12,226 nucleotides of DNA from an uncultured bacterium (lineage in GTDB: Bacteria; Planctomycetota; UBA1135; GCA-002686595): positions 1 to 12,226 of the forward strand of contig CADEGS010000131.1 in the NCBI GenBank assembly GCA_902826945.1. Direction: 5' to 3'. Position 1 is the stretch's first letter. Every line of letters begins with the position of its first letter. The translations under genes and the position numbers were made by a program. This document shows, in pieces, positions 5,938 through 12,226 of the stretch. A model generated the notes under the pieces. It made no database searches. It saw nothing but the letters and a program-made list of their open reading frames with translations, and was not told the DNA's origin.

Positions 5938-7184
5938 GGCTCGCGCAGGAAGCGCGCGTAGGCGCTCGCCAGCGACTCGGGCTCGACGCTGTCGCGCGCG
6001 GTCTCCTTCAGGCCGGAGAGCGCGACGTCGAGCAGGTGGCTCGTCAGGCGGTGCGCGAGCTGCACCAGCTCGCTCGAGGCGTGCGGGCCGGCGACGGCGT
6101 CGAGCTCCTGCTCGCGCACGCTCTCGAAGCGCTCGCGCAGGCGCGCGATGGCCGGCGAGAACGAGGCGTAGGCGCGCAGGCCGAGGAACTTGTGCACCTC
6201 GGCCACCAGGATCGGCGCCGCCTCCTCGCTCGCGCGCTGGCGCGCGCGCTGGTTCGTGTCCACCAGCTTGGCGACGTCGTCGAGGTCGTAGACGAAGACT
6301 TGCGGGTGCAGGGTGAGCTCGGCGTGCACGGCGCGCGGCACCGAGAGGTCCACCACGACCAGCGGCCGGTCGCGCTGCGCCAGCTTGCGCCGCGCGCCGG
6401 CGGCGACCGCGACCAGTCCCGGCGCGCCGTCCACGCAGACGACGACCAGGTCGGCCGCGAGCACGAGCGCCTGCAGGTCCTCGAGCCCGGCGGCCAGCGC
6501 GCCGACCTCGCGCGCGGCGTCCGAGGCGTGCTCGAGGGTGCGGTTGGCGATCGTCAGGCGCCCGACGTCGTGCTCGCGCAGGTGGCGCGCGACCAGGCGC
6601 GCCGTCTCGCCCGCGCCGACGATCAGGACGCTCGCCTCGTCGAGCCGGCCGACGACGTGCTGCGCCAGGCCGACGCCGGCGCGCGCGACCGAGAGCGTGC
6701 CTGCGCCGACGGCCGTCTCTGCGCGCACACGCTTGCCGCACACGAGCGCCCGCTCGAGCAGCGCCTCGAGCGTGCCGCCCAGGCTCTCCGCGCGCCGCGC
6801 GGCGTTCAGCGCGTCCTTCACCTGCGCCAGGACCTGGCTCTCGCCCAGCACCAGGCTGTCGAGCCCGGACGCGACGCGGAAGACGTGGATGACCGCCTCG
6901 ACGCCGCGGAAGGCGTACTGGCACTCGAGCGGCACGCGCTCGAACAGCGCGCGCCGCACGACGCCCTCGGCCGCGCCGGAGTCGAGCGCGTCGCGCCCGG
7001 CCACGACCAGGGCCTCGGTGCGGTTGCAGGTCGAGAGCAGCCAGGCCTCGCGCACCTCGCGCGTGGCGACCAGCTCGCGCAGGCGGCGCTCGAGCTCGGC
7101 CGGCTCGAGCGCGCAGCGCTCGCGCACCTCGACCGGCGCGGTCTTGTGCGAGAGGCCGAGCAGGAAGAGGCCGAGCTCGCTCAC
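5934..7184 (-). CDS. hemA: Glutamyl-tRNA reductase HemA
   Basis: HemA reduces glutamyl-tRNA(Glu) with NADPH to glutamate-1-semialdehyde, the first committed and usually the controlled step of C5-pathway heme synthesis. The 416-residue product is of normal length. Seen in order: LGLSHKTAPVEVRE (9-22), STCNRTE (51-57) with the thioester-forming Cys53, GLDSLVLGESQVLAQVK (107-123), the NADPH-binding GAGETA (190-195), IANRT (212-216), VVDLSVPRAV (277-286) and YDLDDV (299-304), then the long C-terminal dimerisation helices. The start is GTG at 7184, overlapping the stop of the CcsA/HemX gene in GTGA, the same junction as hemA-hemC. A GGAG lies about 10 nt upstream inside the preceding gene. No hemL or hemB is visible nearby. 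Confidence 0.96.
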   Translation of the reverse strand: MSELGLFLLGLSHKTAPVEVRERCALEPAELERRLRELVATREVREAWLLSTCNRTEALVVAGRDALDSGAAEGVVRRALFERVPLECQYAFRGVEAVIHVFRVASGLDSLVLGESQVLAQVKDALNAARRAESLGGTLEALLERALVCGKRVRAETAVGAGTLSVARAGVGLAQHVVGRLDEASVLIVGAGETARLVARHLREHDVGRLTIANRTLEHASDAAREVGALAAGLEDLQALVLAADLVVVCVDGAPGLVAVAAGARRKLAQRDRPLVVVDLSVPRAVHAELTLHPQVFVYDLDDVAKLVDTNQRARQRASEEAAPILVAEVHKFLGLRAYASFSPAIARLRERFESVREQELDAVAGPHASSELVQLAHRLTSHLLDVALSGLKETARDSVEPESLASAYARFLREP

Positions 7185-8026
7185 GAGTGCGCGCTCCAGT
7201 GGAAGGTCAGGTCCGGGATCAAGGTCAGGAGCCCGGCGCAGAGCAGCACGGTCAGCCCGGCCGCGGCGGCGAACGAGGCGCGCCAGGCGGAGAAGCCGGG
7301 GATGCGGTGCGAGAACGACACGATCCCGAAGTGCACCCAGAGCAGGATCAGCGCCAGCACCCAGGGGTCGGAGTAGCGGAAGCCGGCGACGCTCTCGAAG
7401 TGGGCGTAGCCGATGCCGAAGTTGAGGCCGACCGCGAGCAAGAGGAAGCCGGCCAGCGCCGCGCGGCGCGTCAGGCCGGCCAGCGCGCGCAGGCTCGGCA
7501 TGCCGAGCACGAAGGCGTCGATCGCGTGGCGCCGCATGCGCCGAAAGACGGCCAGGTAGAGCCCGCCGTAGAGGCCCGAGAGCACCAGCGCGGCCGCAGC
7601 CGCGACGCTCGTCAGGGCGTGGAAGACGTAGAACGAGCTCGACAGCGCCGGGGGCGGGCGCGGGTCGAGCGGGCCGAAGCCCGAGGCGGCGAGCTGCAGG
7701 AGCGTCGCCGCGCTCAGGACGAGCGTCCCGACGCCGCCGTGCGGCACGCGCCGGGCCGTCAGGGCGAACAGCCAGACGACGACGCCGGTGACCATCGAGA
7801 GCGTGGTCCACGCGTCCCAGGCCGGGAAGGCGCCCGAGCGCTGGGCCTGGACGAGGAAGAGCGCCGGGTGCGCGAGGAGCGCCGCCGCCAGCACCGCGCG
7901 GCGTGCGCGCAGGACGCGCGGCGCCGCCGGAGCGGTGAAGTGCAGCCCGTAGAGGAAGGCGGCCGCGAGGTACGCCGCGGGCAGGAACACCGTCAGCGCC
8001 TGGGCCAGGGCGGGGAGCGCGCTCAT
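7181..8026 (-). CDS. ccsA: CcsA/HemX-family membrane protein upstream of hemA
   Basis: A 281-residue integral membrane protein with about eight hydrophobic helices (roughly 11-30, 44-60, 72-90, 99-115, 131-160, 188-206, 222-239, 253-270). Conserved family features are HPALFLVQA (His53), FYVFHALTS (His136) and WVHFGIVSFSHR (His232, His240) near the C-terminus. CcsA proteins export heme for cytochrome c assembly. The related HemX of Bacillus, encoded beside hemA, lowers HemA level. Here the tryptophan-rich WWD motif expected in a heme-handling CcsA is not evident: the corresponding stretch reads GFRYSDPWVLA (215-225). Together with the tight coupling to hemA this favours a HemX-like role, without proof. 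The ATG at 8026 has GGGAGG 8 nt upstream. It is the first gene of the ccsA-hemA-hemC unit. Confidence 0.85.
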   Translation of the reverse strand: MSALPALAQALTVFLPAAYLAAAFLYGLHFTAPAAPRVLRARRAVLAAALLAHPALFLVQAQRSGAFPAWDAWTTLSMVTGVVVWLFALTARRVPHGGVGTLVLSAATLLQLAASGFGPLDPRPPPALSSSFYVFHALTSVAAAAALVLSGLYGGLYLAVFRRMRRHAIDAFVLGMPSLRALAGLTRRAALAGFLLLAVGLNFGIGYAHFESVAGFRYSDPWVLALILLWVHFGIVSFSHRIPGFSAWRASFAAAAGLTVLLCAGLLTLIPDLTFHWSAHS

Positions 8027-8191
8027 CGCGCGGGCCTCCCGGCGCTCGCGGAGCGCAGGCGCGCGCGCGGTCGCGGGGCTCCGGGGCGGAGGGTCGTTGC
8101 GGGACCTCGGGGATCCACGGGGTCGGCGCAGGGAGGGCGATCCGCCGCGGTCGCCCGCGGGGCCGCCCGCTCGCGGCGGGCCGAGGCCGAG

Positions 8192-8200
8192 ATGGTAGCA
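8192..8200 (-). promoter_or_regulatory. Possible extended -10 promoter for ccsA-hemA-hemC
   Basis: On the minus strand TGCTACCAT reads as an extended -10 (TGN followed by TACCAT, 4 of 6). No acceptable -35 lies upstream. It would give a leader of roughly 160 nt. A weak call, made because some promoter is expected in this gap. Confidence 0.2.
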
Positions 8201-8316
8201 GGCACGCGCGGCACCCCGGCTCCCTCGTCGGCCGCCGGGGCGGCTCGACCCGAGCCCGCGCTGGCGAAACCGCCGGCCGGCTCGCGGCGAGGACGCCGGG
8301 GGCGCTCGCGCGAGGG

Positions 8317-8334
8317 GCGGGGTCTCGGACCCGC
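8317..8334 (-). terminator. Hairpin directly after the amidohydrolase stop
   Basis: GGGTC/GACCC with a TCG loop, extended by a further GC pair on each side around one bulged G (8317-8334), begins 4 nt past the stop codon. No T-run follows, but more GC-rich dyads lie downstream (8270-8315). Likely the end of the hemE-amidohydrolase transcript. Confidence 0.4.
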
Positions 8335-8338
8335 TCGC

Positions 8339-9781
8339 TCAGCGCGTCTCGGGCGGGGAGAGCGGCGCCTGCGAGAGCCGGCCGGCGGCGCCGTAGAACA
8401 GGCCGGCGAGGCGCGCCTGCTCGAGCCAGCGGCCGCCGGCGAAGACGCCGTCGATCGCGGCGGCGTTCGCGATGTCCGCCAGCGGGTCGTCGGCGAGCAG
8501 CACCAGGTCGGCGCGGCGGCCGGGCTCGATCGAGCCGCGCTCGTCCGCGATCCCGAGCCACACGCACGGCGCGCGCGTCGCGGCGGCCAGCGCGTCCCAG
8601 GGCTCGAGGCCGGCCTGGACCAGCGCGCCGAGCTCGCGGTGCAGCGCGAAGCCGGGAACGAGCAGCCACTCCGGCGCGTCCGAGCCGGCCAGGAGCGGCG
8701 CGCCGGCCTCGTGCAGCGCCACGACGATCGCGTCGCGCAGCGCGACGAAGCGCTCGCGCAGCTCCGCCGGCGGCGGGTCGGCCCAGAAGCGCGCGCGGCC
8801 CTCGAGCAGCTCGTCGCGCACCGCGTCGGAGACCATGCGCCACTCGGGGCTCGCCCGCAGCTCCTCGTCCGTGCGGCCCGTGCCGAAGGACGAGTTCAGG
8901 AAGAACTGCGTCGGCGTGCTGGCCGTGCCGCTGGCCGCGACGCGCGCCGCCAGCGCGCCGATCTTCTCCGCGTCCATGCGCGCCACGTTCGGCCAGCTCT
9001 CGCGCCGCCAGACGTTCGTGCCCGAGACGCCGGCCGAGGCCGGCACGTCGGGCGGCAGGAGCGCCTCGAGGTACTGGTCGAGGTGCTCGATCTGCATGCC
9101 CGAGGCGAGCGCGTGCTCCAGGCCGACCGAGGGGTCCACGTGGCCGATCACCGGCAGCCCGGCCGCGCGCGCGCTCGCGACCGTCGCGTCGAAGACCTCG
9201 GGTGTGATCCAGAAGGTCAGCTTGACGAAGTCGTAGCCCGCCTCCTGCGCCGCGCCGACGGCGGCGCGCGCCTCCTCCGCCGTGGTGACGACGCTGCCGT
9301 GGAAGCGCCGGCCGAAGGCGCGGCCGCAGAGCTGCGGGCTCGCCACGAAGAGCGTCGGACCGAGAAGCTCGCCCTTGGCGACGCGCTCGCGCAGCGCCAG
9401 GTGGCCGGGCCGGCCGATCGGGATGCGCACCGTGGTGACGCCCTTGGCGAGCAGGAGCTCGAGCTCGGTCTCCGCGTAGGACTCGTCGATGCGCTCGTCG
9501 GAGAGCAGGTGCGCGTGCATGTCGACCAGGCCCGGGATCAGGTAGCGCCCCGTGCCGGCGATGCGCCGCGCGCCCTTCGGCACGGCGGTGCGCGCGGCCG
9601 GGCCGACGGCGAGGATGCGCTCGCCCTGCACGAGCACGGTCTGGTCGGCGAGCACGCGCTCGGCCTCGGGCAGGCGCTCGTCGCCGGCGCGCATCGGGAT
9701 CACGGCGACGTGCTCGATGGCCCAGATCGGCGGGTCGGGCTCCGCCTGGAGCGCGAGGGCCGCGAGGAGGAGCGCCAGCAT
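8339..9781 (-). CDS. Exported metal-dependent amidohydrolase
   Basis: A 480-residue member of the amidohydrolase superfamily (prolidase/imidazolonepropionase-like branch). The short hydrophobic start MLALLLAALALQA is a likely signal peptide, so it acts outside the cytoplasm. A beta-sandwich part with VLVQGERILAVG (49-60) precedes the barrel. Metal ligands can be assigned: LVDMHAHL (85-92, His89 and His91), a probable carboxylated Lys187 in FVKLTFW, His214 in IGHVD, His233 in IEHLDQY, and Asp368 in LAGSDAPEW. The C-terminal GSIEPGRRADLVLLADDPL (416-434) closes the second sandwich half. Substrate is unknown; relatives include dipeptidases and lactonases. The ATG at 9781 lies 5 nt after the hemE stop, so it is co-transcribed with hemE; no link to heme chemistry is evident. 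Confidence 0.9.
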   Translation of the reverse strand: MLALLLAALALQAEPDPPIWAIEHVAVIPMRAGDERLPEAERVLADQTVLVQGERILAVGPAARTAVPKGARRIAGTGRYLIPGLVDMHAHLLSDERIDESYAETELELLLAKGVTTVRIPIGRPGHLALRERVAKGELLGPTLFVASPQLCGRAFGRRFHGSVVTTAEEARAAVGAAQEAGYDFVKLTFWITPEVFDATVASARAAGLPVIGHVDPSVGLEHALASGMQIEHLDQYLEALLPPDVPASAGVSGTNVWRRESWPNVARMDAEKIGALAARVAASGTASTPTQFFLNSSFGTGRTDEELRASPEWRMVSDAVRDELLEGRARFWADPPPAELRERFVALRDAIVVALHEAGAPLLAGSDAPEWLLVPGFALHRELGALVQAGLEPWDALAAATRAPCVWLGIADERGSIEPGRRADLVLLADDPLADIANAAAIDGVFAGGRWLEQARLAGLFYGAAGRLSQAPLSPPETR

Positions 9782-9786
9782 GCGCG

Positions 9787-10824
9787 TCAGAGATCGCAGC
9801 CGCGCACGGTCTCGAACAGCGCCTCGACGCTCTCGACCGGCGTCTCCGGCAGGATGCCGCTGCCGAGGTTGAAGACGTAGCCCTCCTGCGCAGCGAAGCC
9901 CTCGAGCACGCGCGTGGTCTCCGCGCGCACGACCGCCGGCGGCGCGAACAGGATGCAGGGGTCGAGGTTGCCTTGCAGCGCGACCTCGCTGCCGACGCGC
10001 GCGACGGCCTCCTCGGGCGTCGTGCGCCAGTCGATCCCGAGCACGTCGGCGCCGGTCTCGACCAGGAGCTCGAGCAGGTGCCCGCCGCCGTTCACGTACA
10101 GGATCACCGGCGCCCCGGTGGCGCGCGCGCCCTCGACCAGCCGCCGCAGCCCGGGCAGGAGCGCGCGGCGGTAGGTGGGGGCGTCGAGCGCGCCGCCCCA
10201 GCTGTCGAAGAGCTGCAGCGCGTCCGCTCCCGCCTCGACCTGCATGGCGAGGTAGGGGACGAGGTTCTCCACCAGGCGCTCGACCAGCCGCGCGAAGGTG
10301 CGCGGCTCGCCGTGCAGGAGCTTCTTCGTGTGCTCGAAGTTGCGGCTGCCGCCGCCCTCGATCGCGTAGCTGGCGGTCGTGAAGGGCGCGCCGCAGAAGC
10401 CGACCAGCGCGCGCTCGGGGCCGAGCTCGGCGCGCACCAGGCGCAGCGACTCCGCCAGGAAGCCGGTCGCCTCGCGCGGGTCGAAGTCGGCGAGGCGCGC
10501 GACGTCCGCGGCCGTGCGCAGCGGCGGGTCGAGCCGCGGCCCCTCGCCGGCCTCGAACGTGAGCCCGAGCCCCATCGCCTCCAGCGGCAGCAGGATGTCG
10601 CTGAAGATCACCGCCGCGTCCATGCCGAAGCGCCGGATCGGCTGGCAGGTCAGCTCGGCCGCGAGCGCGGGCGTGCGCGCCAGCTCGAGGAAGCCGTGCC
10701 CCTCGCGCAGCGCGCGGTACTCCGGCAGGTAGCGGCCGGCCTGGCGCATCATCCAGGCCGGCGGCGGGCCCTCGGGCCGCTCGCGCCGGCAGGCGGCGAG
10801 GAAGCGCTCGCGCGGGGTCTCCAT
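9787..10824 (-). CDS. hemE: Uroporphyrinogen decarboxylase HemE
   Basis: HemE removes four acetate carboxyls from uroporphyrinogen III to give coproporphyrinogen III in the cytoplasm; it needs no cofactor. The 345-residue product has normal length and clear signatures: PAWMMRQAGRYLPEYR (22-37) with Arg27 and Arg31, FSDILLPLEAMGL (74-86) with the central Asp76, GFCGAPFT (142-149), YAIEGGGS (153-160), DSWGG (207-211) and QGNLDP (284-289). At the end, the usual NLGHGILPETP reads NLGSGILPETP, so Ser322 replaces a widely conserved His. The ATG at 10824 gives the expected N-terminus; an ATG 10 nt further upstream is out of frame. No Shine-Dalgarno is present. It heads the hemE-amidohydrolase unit and is divergent from tetR across 148 nt. 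Confidence 0.96.
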   Translation of the reverse strand: METPRERFLAACRRERPEGPPPAWMMRQAGRYLPEYRALREGHGFLELARTPALAAELTCQPIRRFGMDAAVIFSDILLPLEAMGLGLTFEAGEGPRLDPPLRTAADVARLADFDPREATGFLAESLRLVRAELGPERALVGFCGAPFTTASYAIEGGGSRNFEHTKKLLHGEPRTFARLVERLVENLVPYLAMQVEAGADALQLFDSWGGALDAPTYRRALLPGLRRLVEGARATGAPVILYVNGGGHLLELLVETGADVLGIDWRTTPEEAVARVGSEVALQGNLDPCILFAPPAVVRAETTRVLEGFAAQEGYVFNLGSGILPETPVESVEALFETVRGCDL

Positions 10825-10832
10825 CGGGGCGC

Positions 10833-10838
10833 ATTGAA
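10833..10838 (-). promoter_or_regulatory. Candidate -10 box of hemE
   Basis: On the minus strand TTCAAT (4 of 6 to TATAAT) ends 8 nt before the hemE ATG, with GCGACC (3 of 6) 17 bp upstream. An alternative -10, CAAAAT, lies at 10896-10891 beside the first palindrome and would give a leader of about 60 nt. Neither is proven. Confidence 0.28.
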
Positions 10839-10896
10839 CACGACGGGGGCCCGCGGGTCGCCGGCTGCGGGCGTCCCGGGGAGCGGAGGAATTTTG

Positions 10897-10908
10897 TGAG
10901 CGCGCTCA
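10897..10908. promoter_or_regulatory. Putative TetR operator 1
   Basis: A perfect 12-bp palindrome TGAGCGCGCTCA, extended to 13 shared bases by a G on the left. It lies upstream of the probable tetR -35 and 72 nt before the hemE start codon, next to a possible hemE -10 (CAAAAT). The identical sequence recurs 48 bp away at the tetR start region. Confidence 0.6.
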
Positions 10909-10917
10909 GTTTCCGGC

Positions 10918-10945
10918 TTGCGGGCTTCCGATGTTGGGCTAATAT
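10918..10945 (+). promoter_or_regulatory. Probable tetR promoter
   Basis: TTGCGG (10918-10923) and TAATAT (10940-10945, 4 of 6) are 16 bp apart. The predicted start of transcription, near 10952, falls inside operator 2. The tetR ATG follows about 20 nt later with a GGAG ribosome binding site. Confidence 0.45.
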
Positions 10946-10956
10946 GAGCGCGCTCA
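10945..10956. promoter_or_regulatory. Putative TetR operator 2
   Basis: The second perfect copy of TGAGCGCGCTCA, with a C on the right so that it and operator 1 share 13 bases in inverted orientation. It covers the end of the -10 box and the predicted transcription start of tetR, the classic place for autorepression. Confidence 0.65.
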
Positions 10957-10972
10957 CTTCGGAGCCCACCCC

Positions 10973-11581
10973 ATGCGCGTGACCCGCGAGACCCAGCTCG
11001 AGACCCGCCGCCGCCTGCTGGAGGCGGCCCGCGAGCTCTTCCGCGAGGCCGGCTTCGGCGCTGCCACGACGCGCGCCGTGGCCCGCCGCGCGGGGGTCGC
11101 GGCCGGCACGCTCTTCAATTACTTCCCCGGCAAGGAGGCGCTCGGCGCCGCGCTGGTCGCCGAGGCCGCCGAGCAGGCGGAGGCGGAGTTCGACGCCCAG
11201 CGCGAGGGCCGCGCGCACGACGAGCCGCTCGAGGAGAAGCTCTTCGCCTGGGTCGCGATCCTGCTGCGCCACCTGGCGCCCTGCCGGGCCTGGGCGGCGG
11301 AGGTCGTCGAGGCGGGCGGCGGCCTGCTCGGGACGGCGGGCGCCGCGCCGGGCGAGGGCGAGCGCTTCCGCGTGCGCCACCTCGAGCGCGTCCAGGCCTG
11401 GCTCGTGGGCGCGGGGCGCTCGCGCGAGCTGGCGCTCGACCTGCACCTGTACTGGACGCTCTTCCTCGGCGTGCTCGGCTTCTGGTCGAGCGACGAGTCG
11501 GAGCACCGCGAGGCGACCCTGGCGCTGCTCGACCGCTCGATGGGCCTCTTCGCCCGCGGGCTGTCGGACGAGAGGAGCTGA
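10973..11581 (+). CDS. TetR-family transcriptional regulator
   Basis: A 202-residue repressor. The N-terminal DNA-binding domain is standard: RRRLLEAARELFREAGFGAATTRAVARR (split over residues 12-39), then the recognition helix region AGVAAGTLFNYFPGKEAL (40-57). The remaining 145 residues form the variable ligand-binding and dimerisation part, with a WTLFLGVLGFW segment (about 156-166); the ligand cannot be guessed. The ATG at 10973 has GGAG 8 nt upstream. Two identical palindromes in the upstream region are probable operators. The stop is 4 nt before the ABC1-kinase start, so the two form an operon. The regulator may also affect the divergent hemE gene because both share the operator region. 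Confidence 0.93.
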   Translation: MRVTRETQLETRRRLLEAARELFREAGFGAATTRAVARRAGVAAGTLFNYFPGKEALGAALVAEAAEQAEAEFDAQREGRAHDEPLEEKLFAWVAILLRHLAPCRAWAAEVVEAGGGLLGTAGAAPGEGERFRVRHLERVQAWLVGAGRSRELALDLHLYWTLFLGVLGFWSSDESEHREATLALLDRSMGLFARGLSDERS

Positions 11582-11585
11582 ACGA

Positions 11586-12226
11586 ATGGACGCTGCCCAC
11601 GGACCGACGCTGGCCGAGCTGCTCGAGGCGCTGCCGCCCGATCTCGAGCCGCGGCTGGAGGGAGGGAGCGCGCCCGCGCGCGCGGAGCTCGAGGCGATGC
11701 TGGCCGAGCTCGGGCGCCGGCCGATCGCCAGCGGCCGGCTGCCGCGGCTGTGGGCGCTCGGCACGCTCCAGGCGCGCGTCGCGCTGGCCTACCTCGCCTG
11801 GTGGCTGCGCGGCGGCTTCCAGGACGCCGAGCGCCGCCGGCGCGGGCTGGAGGAGACGCACGTCGCCGCCGCGCTGGCCGTCGTCGGGCGCATGGCCGCG
11901 CTGCGCGGCGCGGTGATGAAGCTCGGCCAGGTGCTGGCGCACTGGCCCGACGTCCTGCCGCAGGCCTTCGCCGACGTGCTCGGGCGCCTGCACGCCGAGG
12001 CGCCGCCGATGCACTTCGCGCTCCTGCGCGAGCACGTGCGCAGCGAGCTCGGCCGCGACCCGCACGAGCTCTTCGACGACTTCGAGGAGCGCGCCTTCGC
12101 CGCGGCCTCGCTCGGCCAGGTGCACCGCGCGCGCCTCAAGGGGAGCGGCCGGCGCGTGGCGGTCAAGATCCAGTACCCCGACATCGCGCGCACGATCCGG
12201 GGCGACCTCGCCAACCTGAAGGCGGC
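11586..12226 (+). CDS. ABC1/UbiB (AarF)-family atypical kinase (partial, runs off the right edge)
   Basis: The first 213 residues of a UbiB/ADCK-type atypical kinase; the frame is open to the window end, so about half of the protein is missing. The family motifs are present: the KxGQ motif as AVMKLGQVLA (109-118), LHAEAPP (135-141), the Ala-rich nucleotide loop AAASLGQVHRA (172-182) in place of the usual glycine loop, and VAVKIQYP (191-198) with Lys194. The N-terminal 80 residues carry a hydrophobic LGTLQARVALAYLAWWL stretch (58-74), possibly membrane-contacting. Relatives support ubiquinone or other isoprenoid lipid metabolism; the catalytic Asp motifs would lie beyond the edge. AGAGGAG is 8 nt before the ATG, inside the end of tetR, and the two genes are 4 nt apart, so TetR probably controls it. 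Confidence 0.9.
   Translation, partial: MDAAHGPTLAELLEALPPDLEPRLEGGSAPARAELEAMLAELGRRPIASGRLPRLWALGTLQARVALAYLAWWLRGGFQDAERRRRGLEETHVAAALAVVGRMAALRGAVMKLGQVLAHWPDVLPQAFADVLGRLHAEAPPMHFALLREHVRSELGRDPHELFDDFEERAFAAASLGQVHRARLKGSGRRVAVKIQYPDIARTIRGDLANLKA

Larger units (their letters stand above)
8027..8338. other. Gene-free stretch between the amidohydrolase and ccsA
   Basis: This 312-nt gap has no convincing gene. A 63-codon frame on the minus strand (8214-8023) is rich in Arg, Pro and Ala and looks like a by-product of composition. The left end carries the ccsA ribosome binding site (8035-8040) and the right end a terminator-like hairpin after the amidohydrolase stop. A possible extended -10 box is at 8192-8200. 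The gap suggests that ccsA-hemA-hemC has its own promoter. Confidence 0.6.

Noticed and set aside
8014..8025. GGAGCGCGCTCA, 11 of 12 to the putative TetR operator, at the ccsA start codon
   Set aside because: It spells the first codons of ccsA (Met-Ser-Ala-Leu) in very GC-rich DNA and lacks the outer T/A pair, so chance is the simpler explanation. It would matter only if the protein were shown to bind there.
8023..8214. 63-codon frame in the gap before ccsA, minus strand
   Set aside because: Arg/Pro/Ala-rich with no domain, overlaps the ccsA start and its ribosome binding site, and has no ribosome binding site of its own.
7187..9880. Very long open frame on the plus strand
   Set aside because: It is antisense to ccsA, the amidohydrolase and the end of hemE; the Gln/Glu/Arg-rich translation is typical of shadow frames in GC-rich DNA.

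Overview
The window is very GC-rich and densely coding, with almost only G or C at third codon positions. Coding regions run on both strands with short gaps. The organism is probably a high-GC Gram-negative bacterium. Heme is made by the C5 (glutamyl-tRNA) route, since a glutamyl-tRNA reductase is present, so an alphaproteobacterium is unlikely. The mixture of a CcsA/HemX-hemA-hemC block, DUF1579, an SGNH protein with an N-terminal anchor, and a PadR plus permease-prefix-like membrane protein recalls Myxococcota, Planctomycetota or Acidobacteriota. This placement is inference; there is no rRNA in the window. No mobile element, CRISPR array, tRNA or rRNA was seen.

Layout, left to right. hemD (uroporphyrinogen-III synthase, minus strand) is cut by the left edge and is divergent from a Tam-like methyltransferase (501-1316, plus). 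A two-gene PadR regulator plus small membrane protein unit follows on the minus strand (2182-1348). Next is a hairpin-rich gap, a DUF1579 protein (2921-2457) and a tiny exported His/Cys-rich protein (3255-3025). A membrane-anchored SGNH-hydrolase-like protein lies on the plus strand (3398-4579), convergent with a 94-residue hypothetical protein (4924-4640). The rest of the minus strand is mainly tetrapyrrole synthesis. hemE (10824-9787) is followed after 5 nt by an exported amidohydrolase (9781-8339). After a 312-nt gap come ccsA/hemX, hemA and hemC (8026-5017), joined by two identical GTGA stop/start overlaps. Divergent from hemE, at the right end, are a TetR regulator (10973-11581) and an ABC1/UbiB-family kinase-like gene cut by the right edge.

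How it fits together. hemA, hemC, hemD and hemE supply glutamyl-tRNA reductase, hydroxymethylbilane synthase, uroporphyrinogen-III synthase and uroporphyrinogen decarboxylase, which are most of the steps from glutamyl-tRNA to coproporphyrinogen III. hemB and hemL are not in the window. The CcsA/HemX-like membrane protein directly upstream of hemA resembles the Bacillus hemX-hemA relation, where HemX tunes HemA level.

The two most notable regulatory observations are these. First, the hemE/tetR intergenic region has two perfect copies of the palindrome TGAGCGCGCTCA, 48 bp apart, bracketing the likely tetR promoter. Second, several genes without a Shine-Dalgarno sequence (padR, the His/Cys-rich protein, hemE, hemD) have a -10-like hexamer ending only 6-9 nt before the start codon, which suggests leaderless transcripts. 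I found no clearly new multi-gene system. The nearest candidates are the His/Cys-rich peptide, the PadR-membrane pair and the operator pair facing the heme genes.
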